A stretch of 6,840 nucleotides of DNA from an uncultured Oscillospiraceae bacterium (GTDB taxonomy: Bacteria > Bacillota > Clostridia > Oscillospirales > Oscillospiraceae). Positions 1 through 4,825 of the stretch are shown here, in pieces. Within the stretch, counting starts at the first letter, position 1; each line of letters begins with the position of its first letter. The notes under the pieces are model-generated. The model made no database searches, was not told where the DNA came from, and worked only from the letters and a program-made list of their open reading frames with translations. The translations under genes were made by a program, and so were the position numbers. The DNA lies in contig CABVDR010000095.1 of assembly GCA_902497145.1 (NCBI GenBank), forward strand, positions 1 to 6,840, read 5' to 3'.

Positions 1-734
1 CGGGTGCAACTGGTCCTACTGGTCCTCAGGGCATTGCTGGACCCGCCGGGGCAACCGGTCCCACCGGGACTGCCGGTACCGCGGGTGCAACTGGTCCCAC
101 CGGGCCCACTGGACCCACTGGTCCTGCTGGCAGCAGCGGCGTCAACGGTGCAACCGGTCCTGCTGGAACCGCAGCCACCTTAGCGGTCGGAACTGTCACT
201 ACCGGCAATCCTGGCACCAATGCCCAGGTCACCAATTCCGGTACCCCGCAGAACGCTGTCTTTGACTTTACCATTCCTAGGGGCAATACCGGCCCCAGTG
301 CCCCAGTCTCCCTGCTGTCTGCTTACTCCACTCCCGCTCAGTCCGGAACTTCCGGATCTCCTTTAGTGTTTGACAAAACTGGTCTCTCCTACGGCTCAGA
401 CATTAGCCACACCGCGGGGAGCAGTACTTTTACCGTCAACACGCCTGGCGTGTACGCCGTAGCCTTCCAGGGCAGCTTCTCTCCCTCCAGCGGAACCACG
501 TTCCCCCAGAGTGTTGGCGCGTCCCTTCAGCAGAACGGCTCAGTCGTCCCGGGTGCTACTTCTCAGTATATCTTCCACACCTCGGCCCAGACCGCCGCGC
601 TGTCCTTCAGCACCCCAGTGGCGGTATCCTCCGCTCCTGCACAGCTACAGGTGGTGGGCGATGGCGGCAACTACTTGTACAGCACCATCGGTCTGTCTCT
701 TTACCGCCTGGGCGACATTCCCGATGACGACTAA
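1..734 (+). CDS. Collagen-like repeat surface protein with BclA/C1q-like C-terminal domain (5' end missing)
   Basis: The reading frame is open from base 3 to the TAA at 732-734 (243 residues visible); the N-terminus lies outside the window. It begins with 19 uninterrupted Gly-X-Y triplets (bases 3-173), many of them GPT or GAT. A linker follows at about 183-293 with the pattern VGTVTTGNPGT...NAVFDFTIPRG, then a Ser/Thr/Gly-rich, beta-strand-like domain of about 140 residues ending in an acidic DIPDDD tail. Established: collagen-like stalks capped by such domains occur in BclA-type exosporium proteins of Bacillus and Clostridioides, where the stalk carries O-glycans and the cap trimerises like C1q/TNF. 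Inference: this is a trimeric, cell- or spore-surface fibre, probably glycosylated on the Y-position threonines, and the downstream glycosyltransferase may act on it. An alternative is a phage-tail-fibre-like protein, but no phage genes are nearby. No transmembrane segment or LPXTG motif is seen in the visible part. The internal GTG at 366 is not a real start. Confidence 0.88.
   Translation, partial: GATGPTGPQGIAGPAGATGPTGTAGTAGATGPTGPTGPTGPAGSSGVNGATGPAGTAATLAVGTVTTGNPGTNAQVTNSGTPQNAVFDFTIPRGNTGPSAPVSLLSAYSTPAQSGTSGSPLVFDKTGLSYGSDISHTAGSSTFTVNTPGVYAVAFQGSFSPSSGTTFPQSVGASLQQNGSVVPGATSQYIFHTSAQTAALSFSTPVAVSSAPAQLQVVGDGGNYLYSTIGLSLYRLGDIPDDD
3..173 (+). repeat. Collagen-like Gly-X-Y coding repeat
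   Basis: There are nineteen consecutive 9-nt units, each coding Gly-X-Y. At DNA level the units are degenerate, built on GGT/GGN + GCA/CCN + ACT/ACC. One 16-nt stretch (CGGGTGCAACTGGTCC) occurs at 1-16 and again at 82-97, exactly 81 nt or nine triplets apart, which suggests duplication of a longer block. Such tracts can change length by slippage or recombination, so the repeat number may vary between strains. Confidence 0.9.
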
Positions 735-744
735 CTACCTCACA

Positions 745-767
745 CCCGGCCCCTACCTGGGGCCGGG
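745..767 (+). terminator. GC-rich hairpin between collagen-like gene and glycosyltransferase (weak terminator or processing stem)
   Basis: CCCGGCCCC (745-753) pairs perfectly with GGGGCCGGG (759-767) around the 5-nt loop TACCT, beginning 10 nt after the collagen-like stop codon. The following bases (CGCTGTCTTTC) hold only a short, interrupted T stretch, so this is not a canonical strong intrinsic terminator. It ends 11 nt before the ribosome binding site of the next gene. Inference: a leaky terminator, or a 3' stem that protects the upstream message and lowers downstream expression. Confidence 0.5.
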
Positions 768-791
768 CGCTGTCTTTCAGGAGGTCGATCT

Positions 792-1868
792 ATGAAAATT
801 TGTGTCTACGCCATCTGTAAAAATGAGAGTCAGTTCGTGGAGCGCTGGATGTCCTCCATGTCTGAGGCCGACCAGATCGTGGTATTGGACACCGGCTCCA
901 CAGACGACACGGTGGAACGGCTCCGATCCTTGGGCGCTCAGGTGACAGTGGAAACCATTTGTCCCTGGCGCTTCGACGTGGCCCGAAACCGCTCCTTGGA
1001 GCTGGTGGACCCGGACGCAGACATCTGCGTGTGTACCGACCTGGATGAGGTATTCCATCCTGGCTGGCGAAAGGCATTGGAGAACGCCTGGGTCTCCGGC
1101 GCTACCCAGGCCACCTATCGCTACACCTGGAGCTTTCGCCCGGACGGAGGAGAAGGGGTGGTGTTCTGGTACGAGAAAATTCACGCCCGCCACGGCTACC
1201 AGTGGGTCCACCCGGTTCACGAGGTGTTGGAGTGGGTAGGACCCGGTCAGCCTGGTCTGAAGGTGTCGGCGGAGGGGGTTCAGCTGGACCACCACCCGGA
1301 TCCGGAAAAATCCCGTGCCCAGTATCTGCCCCTTCTGGAGCTGGCAGTGGCGGAAACCCCCCAGGATGACCGCAGCGTCCACTACCTGGGCCGGGAATAC
1401 CTGTTCCGCGGCCGCTGGGACGACTGCATCCGCACCTTAAAGCGGCATCTGGCCATGCCCACCGCCACCTGGGCGGATGAACGGGCAGCCTCCATGCGGT
1501 TTATTGCCCAGTCCTATGAGCACAAGGAACAGCCGGAGGAGGCCCTTCGCTGGTATCTGCGGGCGGCGGCGGAAGCGCCTCACCTGCGGGAACCCTTCGT
1601 GGAGCTTGCCCTGCTGCTCTACACCCAGGAGGAGTGGGATGGGGTTCTCTACTTTACCCAAAAAGCCCTGAACATCCGGGAGCGGCCCCACACCTACATC
1701 TGTGAAGCCAGGGCCTGGGGAGCCCTCCCCTACGACCTGCGCTGTCAGGCCTACTACCACACCGGCCGACCCCATCTGGCTCTGGAGGCTGCCAGGGCCG
1801 CCTTGGCTCTGGAACCCCAGGATGAGCGGCTCCAGGGCAACGTGAACCTGCTGGAGGGGCTGTGCTGA
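792..1868 (+). CDS. Family-2 glycosyltransferase with C-terminal TPR-like repeats
   Basis: This 358-residue protein starts at ATG 792, set 6 nt after AGGAGGT (779-785). The N-terminal GT-A domain opens with MKICVYAICKNE, the usual nucleotide-binding strand. It continues with LDTGSTDDT (32-40), FDVARNRSL (61-69), the metal-binding DxD-type motif DLDE (83-86), and conserved His/Trp blocks (WVHPVHEVLEW at 138-148, HH at 167-168). From about residue 195 to the end the sequence is helical, with TPR-like pairs such as SVHYLGREYLFRGRWDDCI, ALRWYLRAAAEAP and HLALEAARAALALEP. Family knowledge: GT2 enzymes with this layout transfer a sugar from a nucleotide-sugar to proteins or glycans in the cytoplasm, and the TPR part can bind the acceptor. 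It lies 57 nt downstream of the collagen-like gene, so the likely acceptor is that Thr-rich stalk (inference). Neither donor sugar nor acceptor can be read from the sequence. No signal peptide or membrane segment is seen. Confidence 0.88.
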   Translation: MKICVYAICKNESQFVERWMSSMSEADQIVVLDTGSTDDTVERLRSLGAQVTVETICPWRFDVARNRSLELVDPDADICVCTDLDEVFHPGWRKALENAWVSGATQATYRYTWSFRPDGGEGVVFWYEKIHARHGYQWVHPVHEVLEWVGPGQPGLKVSAEGVQLDHHPDPEKSRAQYLPLLELAVAETPQDDRSVHYLGREYLFRGRWDDCIRTLKRHLAMPTATWADERAASMRFIAQSYEHKEQPEEALRWYLRAAAEAPHLREPFVELALLLYTQEEWDGVLYFTQKALNIRERPHTYICEARAWGALPYDLRCQAYYHTGRPHLALEAARAALALEPQDERLQGNVNLLEGLC

Positions 1869-1871
1869 ACC

Positions 1872-1900
1872 TTTACGCCGGGCAAAAAAGATGGTATACT
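1872..1900 (+). promoter_or_regulatory. Sigma-A-type promoter with extended -10 for the GNAT gene
   Basis: A -35-like TTTACG (1872-1877) and a -10 TATACT (1895-1900) are separated by 17 nt. TGG directly before the -10 makes it an extended -10 (TGNTATACT). The promoter starts 4 nt after the glycosyltransferase stop codon, and a strong AAGGAGGG ribosome binding site follows at 1911-1918, 7 nt before the ATG at 1926. The leader would be short, roughly 15-20 nt. Inference: the acetyltransferase is transcribed independently of the collagen/glycosyltransferase pair, perhaps with added read-through. Confidence 0.7.
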
Positions 1901-1925
1901 CTCCAGGAACAAGGAGGGATCCCCT

Positions 1926-2498
1926 ATGGCACTGCGACTGGCTACGCCCCAGGACGCCCCCGCGCTGGTGGGCATCTACGGGCAGTACATCCACACCCCT
2001 ATCACCTTTGAGTATGAGCTTCCCTCTCCCCAGGAGTTTCAAAACCGGATCACCCACACCCTGGAGGGCTACCCCTACCTGGTCTGGGAGGAGGATGGCA
2101 CCCCTGTGGGCTACGCATACGCCCACCGCTTTAAAGAGCGGGCCGCCTACCAGTGGGGGGCAGAGCTGTCGGTCTATGTCGCTCAAGGTCATACCTCCCA
2201 CGGTGTGGGCCGAAGGATGTATGGCGCGCTCATGGAGCTGCTGGCCATCCAGGGGGTACGCACGGTGTACGGCATTGTCACCGTCCCCAATGCGAAGAGC
2301 GAGGGGCTTCACCACAGCATGGGCTTTCAGGATGCGGGGGTCTGCCACAACACTGGCTATGTAGCCGGGGGCTGGCGGGATGTACAGACCTTTGAGAAAT
2401 TCATCGGTCCCTTTGACCGGGAGCCTGTTCCCATCATCCCCTTCCCCCAGCTGGACCCGAACGTGGTGGAAGCGATACTAAAGAAGTGGAACGGATAA
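1926..2498 (+). CDS. GNAT-family N-acetyltransferase, phosphinothricin acetyltransferase-like
   Basis: This 190-residue protein starts at ATG 1926 after AAGGAGGG. The order of features matches the phosphinothricin/methionine-sulfoximine acetyltransferase group of GNAT enzymes. There is an N-terminal strand ALRLATPQDAPALVGIY, the acidic TFEYE segment (27-31), a VGYAYAHRF strand (61-69), and the acetyl-CoA pyrophosphate-binding loop around HTSHGVGRRMY (89-99). These are followed by N122 and GLHHSMGF (127-134), then a GYVAGGWRDV block (144-153) near the C-terminus. Family knowledge: members acetylate the amino group of glutamate-analogue toxins or amino acids in the cytoplasm using acetyl-CoA; many annotated members have other or unknown substrates. 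The loop GHTSHGVG departs from the common R-G-x-G-x-G form, with His/Ser in place of the first Arg/Gly, so the substrate and even the rate are uncertain. The TAA stop lies on the left arm of the terminator palindrome. Confidence 0.85.
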   Translation: MALRLATPQDAPALVGIYGQYIHTPITFEYELPSPQEFQNRITHTLEGYPYLVWEEDGTPVGYAYAHRFKERAAYQWGAELSVYVAQGHTSHGVGRRMYGALMELLAIQGVRTVYGIVTVPNAKSEGLHHSMGFQDAGVCHNTGYVAGGWRDVQTFEKFIGPFDREPVPIIPFPQLDPNVVEAILKKWNG

Positions 2499-2533
2499 AA
2501 AAAGTCCTGGAGCAGCTGCTCCAGGACTTTTTT
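2498..2533. terminator. Bidirectional intrinsic terminator shared by convergent genes
   Basis: This is a perfect 36-bp palindrome centred between 2515 and 2516. The core AGTCCTGGAGCAG / CTGCTCCAGGACT is flanked by an A run (2497-2503) on the left and a T run (2528-2533) on the right. Read on either strand it gives a stable GC-containing stem followed by a U tract. The acetyltransferase TAA (2496-2498) and the DUF1576 TGA (2533-2535 on the minus strand) each touch one arm, so it serves both converging transcripts. Confidence 0.93.
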
Positions 2534-3879
2534 CATACATCTTTTTCTTCGGTAATCTGGTTGGGCGGCGGAGTCACCGGCTCGTCGTGCTCCTGGAGAT
2601 CAAAGTAATCCTGATCCACCAGGGTGGGCTTACGGTGCTGGAACACCGCGATGATCACCGGATAGAGCACAATGGCCACCAGGCCGCCGGAAAAGCCGTT
2701 GTTGTAGAGGTTCATCCCCGCCACCGGACCGCCGGTATAGAGCACCACGGAGGAGTGGATAAATCCGGCCAGAATCCCATAGGGCCAGCCGAAGTAGCCG
2801 GAGATGGGGGCCAGGGTGGTACAGAACAGGCAGGCCAGCTGCACCGCCGAGTCGCTCAGCGACCAGTGCATCACAATACTGCCCAAGAACACCCCTGCCA
2901 TGACCGGCACAATGTTGAAGGCATGCTTGCCAAAGGCGGAAAAGCCCATAATAGTGAGGATACCGCCCACGGTAGGGCCGTTCAGATCGCCCCCGCCTCC
3001 CAGCACAAAGGCCATACCGATCAGGCCGTTAATCCCAGTGTTCACCAGCACGGGGCCCGCTCCAAACATACGCAGGTAGTCGCTGGGAGCCCGGCCGCTG
3101 GTGGCCAGCAGGCGGCGATAGCCCGCCCAGGTGGCCCAAACCGGCTTTCCCGTGGCAAAAAAGCCTAGCAGGATCAACAGCAGACAAAGAATCCCAAGGG
3201 CAACTCCGAAGGGCAAATCATACCCCTCTGCCCAGTGGTACTGGGTGGTGGGATTGGCCCCCATGGAACTGATGAGGGGGACCAGCAGAAAGGCCACCAA
3301 ACCGCAGGCGAAACCCACGTTATACAGGTTCATGCCGTTTTGAATTTTATATGTATAGGCGGACAGGGGCGGCATGATAAAGCCGATGATGATCCCCACC
3401 AAGATTCCCGCCGCCGGGTTGCCCCAGCCGTTGTCCAGGCCGATATAGCTCACTGCCGGGGCCAGGGCGGTAGCCAGCAGCCCCACCGGAACATACTTGC
3501 CAAAGTGTTCCCGCCGGCTTTTGGCATACAGCCAGGTTCCCAGCAGGATGGGCCAGATGTTCACACAGTTCTTTCCAAACAGGGAAAAGCCAGACATCAG
3601 CCCAATCACCACCAAGGAAAATCCGTTGAAGGGCTCCTTGGACAGTTTCAGCAGAACCGTGGTAATGACTGTGACCAGGGCAGAGTTCATCAGCGCCGCC
3701 CCCGGCCCGGCAATCAGCACATAGTCGGTGATCAGAGAGTCCTCCGTCAACACAATGGTGCGCAGACCGGTCAGGATCTCCTGCGGCGCAGAAAAGGCAA
3801 AGGCCGCCAAGGCCAGCACCCCGGCATACAGCCAGAAAAACAGATACATCCGGTCATAGCGCATGGGTTCTCCTTGCAT
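2533..3879 (-). CDS. DUF1576-family multi-pass membrane protein, possible transporter
   Basis: This 448-residue, very hydrophobic protein is in the plasma membrane, with roughly 10-12 transmembrane segments by eye. I recognise it as a DUF1576-family protein; its function is unknown. It contains two homologous halves. GPGAALMNSALVTVI (58-72) matches GAGPVLVNTGINGLI (273-287), FGKNCVNIWP (101-110) matches FGKHAFNIVP (316-325), LAPAVSYIG (139-147) matches LAPISGYFG (356-364), and NGMNLYNVGF (181-190) matches AGMNLYNNGF (387-396). Such duplication is typical of pseudo-symmetric transporters or channels (inference). The last 35 residues are polar and acidic, probably a cytoplasmic tail. ATG 3879 is chosen because AAGGAGGG (3886-3893) lies 6 nt upstream; the ATG at 3864, five codons in, also has its own AAGGAG 5 nt before it. 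It is the last gene of the ribF operon, 12 nt after ribF, and ends at the bidirectional terminator. Confidence 0.85.
   Translation of the reverse strand: MQGEPMRYDRMYLFFWLYAGVLALAAFAFSAPQEILTGLRTIVLTEDSLITDYVLIAGPGAALMNSALVTVITTVLLKLSKEPFNGFSLVVIGLMSGFSLFGKNCVNIWPILLGTWLYAKSRREHFGKYVPVGLLATALAPAVSYIGLDNGWGNPAAGILVGIIIGFIMPPLSAYTYKIQNGMNLYNVGFACGLVAFLLVPLISSMGANPTTQYHWAEGYDLPFGVALGILCLLLILLGFFATGKPVWATWAGYRRLLATSGRAPSDYLRMFGAGPVLVNTGINGLIGMAFVLGGGGDLNGPTVGGILTIMGFSAFGKHAFNIVPVMAGVFLGSIVMHWSLSDSAVQLACLFCTTLAPISGYFGWPYGILAGFIHSSVVLYTGGPVAGMNLYNNGFSGGLVAIVLYPVIIAVFQHRKPTLVDQDYFDLQEHDEPVTPPPNQITEEKDV
2653..3063 (-). repeat. Second half of the internal protein duplication (residues 273-409 of the DUF1576 protein)
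   Basis: This half contains GAGPVLVNT, FGK-x3-NI-x-P, LAPISGYFG, GILAGFI and AGMNLYN-x-GF-x2-GLVA in the same order as the first half. A hydrophobic and charged linker (about residues 204-272) joins the two halves. Confidence 0.75.
3271..3708 (-). repeat. First half of the internal protein duplication (residues 58-203 of the DUF1576 protein)
   Basis: This half contains, in order, GPGAALMNS, FGK-x3-NI-x-P, LAPAVSYIG, GILVGIIIGF and NGMNLYN-x-GF-x2-GLVA. The same ordered blocks recur about 206-217 residues later in the same protein. The repeat is visible at protein level only. Confidence 0.75.
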
Positions 3880-3894
3880 GGCTCTCCCTCCTTA
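3864..3894 (-). promoter_or_regulatory. Coupled ribosome binding site overlapping the ribF stop, with a second in-frame start site
   Basis: On the minus strand the ribF stop codon TAA (3894-3892) runs directly into AAGGAGGG, sharing bases as TAAGGAGGG. The ATG at 3879 follows 6 nt later. A second AAGGAG (3875-3870) sits 5 nt before a second in-frame ATG at 3864. Ribosomes ending ribF can therefore restart at once, and the DUF1576 protein could begin with MQGEP or, five residues shorter, with MRYDR. Confidence 0.65.
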
Positions 3895-4803
3895 CGTCTG
3901 GGGGTGGGCGGTAAAATAGTCCCGGGTCTGCTGGGCGTTGCGGCCAATCTCCTCTGCCAGGGCCTGGAGGGAGGGGAATTTCCGCTCTCCCCGAAGGTAG
4001 CTGTAAAACTCCATCCGCAGCTCCTTGCCGTACAGGTCGCCGGAAAAGTCCAGAATAAAGCCTTCCACTGTCACCTTTCCGTCGTTGTCCGACACGGTGG
4101 GCCGCACCCCTACATTGGTAACCGCCAGATAGCACTGCCCGTCCACCGCCACCCGGGTAGCGTATACCCCGAAGGCGGGAACGATCACCGGGGGCGGGAT
4201 GCGCAGGTTCACGGTAGGGAAGCCCAGAGAGGAGCTGCCGATCTTTTTCCCGTGGGTCACCCGGTTGGTGAGCACATGGGGGTGGCCCAGAAAATCCACC
4301 GCCCGCTCCATCTCCCCCTGGGCGATGAGAGTACGGATATAGGTGGAGGAGATGGTGATACCCTCCTGCTCCACCTTGCCGATGATGTCGCAGCCCACGC
4401 CCAGCTTCTCGCAGGTCTCCTTGAGCCGCTGGGGGTTGCCCTTGCCCATGTAGCCGAAGTGGAAATCGTGGCCCGCCACAACATGGACTACATTGAGCTG
4501 TTTGATGAGGTATTCGGTAATAAAATCCTGCCAGTCCATGCGCATCATGCCGTCAAAGCTGGACACGATGACCTCCTGGATGCCATAGCAGCTGCGCATC
4601 AGCCACACCCGGTCCTCCACCGAGCTGAGCAGAGGCACCACCTGTCCGGTGATGGCAGCGGTAGGACTGCGGTCAAAGGTGAAGGCGCAGGCCGCCGCAT
4701 CCAGCTCCTGGGCCCGGCGCTTTACGGTGGACAGCAGAGCCCCGTGGCCCTTGTGTACCCCGTCAAAAAAGCCCAGGGCAATCACCCGTCTGGTATCGCT
4801 CAA
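3892..4803 (-). CDS. ribF: Bifunctional riboflavin kinase / FAD synthetase RibF
   Basis: This 303-residue cytoplasmic enzyme has the usual family length. It phosphorylates riboflavin to FMN and then adenylylates FMN to FAD. The N-terminal nucleotidyltransferase domain shows GFFDGVHKGH (11-20), a HxGH-type ATP site, followed by GHDFHFG (111-117) and ISSTYIR (151-157). The C-terminal riboflavin kinase domain shows GFPTVN (194-199), whose PTxN binds Mg-ATP, then NVGVRPTV (230-237), VEGFILDF with the expected catalytic-region Glu247, DLYGKEL (256-262) and LRGERKF (270-276). No key residue appears lost. The start is TTG at 4803 (minus strand), the only plausible initiator after the AAGGAG at 4818-4813; no ATG fits. 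It lies 22 nt after truB, and no FMN riboswitch fits in that gap, so expression should follow the operon. It is the penultimate gene of the transcript. Confidence 0.96.
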   Translation of the reverse strand: MSDTRRVIALGFFDGVHKGHGALLSTVKRRAQELDAAACAFTFDRSPTAAITGQVVPLLSSVEDRVWLMRSCYGIQEVIVSSFDGMMRMDWQDFITEYLIKQLNVVHVVAGHDFHFGYMGKGNPQRLKETCEKLGVGCDIIGKVEQEGITISSTYIRTLIAQGEMERAVDFLGHPHVLTNRVTHGKKIGSSSLGFPTVNLRIPPPVIVPAFGVYATRVAVDGQCYLAVTNVGVRPTVSDNDGKVTVEGFILDFSGDLYGKELRMEFYSYLRGERKFPSLQALAEEIGRNAQQTRDYFTAHPQT

Positions 4804-4818
4804 ATATATCCTCTCCTT
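4801..4818 (-). promoter_or_regulatory. ribF ribosome binding site with TTG start codon
   Basis: The minus strand reads AAGGAGAGGATATATTTG. The AAGGAG is 9 nt before the TTG initiator, and the overlapping GAGG is nearer. This is the only gene here that starts with a codon other than ATG (rbfA start not seen), and its spacer is AT-rich, unlike the surroundings. A TTG start usually lowers initiation, so RibF output per transcript may be kept below that of its neighbours (inference). Confidence 0.7.
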
Positions 4819-4825
4819 GTATCAA

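Noticed and set aside
3..173. Repeated units resembling a CRISPR or satellite array
   Set aside because: The period is 9 nt, the units are degenerate and in frame, and they translate to perfect Gly-X-Y, so this is a coding collagen tract.
366..734. A separate small gene starting at GTG 366
   Set aside because: The frame is open and continuous from base 3 through the collagen repeats, and there is no ribosome binding site before 366. It is the C-terminal domain of the same protein.
777..1382. A 201-codon minus-strand open frame opposite the glycosyltransferase
   Set aside because: It is antisense to the GT2 catalytic domain, whose motifs are intact; no domain or start signal is seen.
1437..2348. 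A 303-codon minus-strand open frame across the glycosyltransferase, promoter and acetyltransferase
   Set aside because: It crosses the intergenic promoter and two well-supported genes, without motif or ribosome binding site.
4804..4825. An FMN riboswitch or separate promoter before ribF
   Set aside because: Only 22 nt separate truB and ribF, far too little for the riboswitch, and no -35/-10 pair is convincing there.
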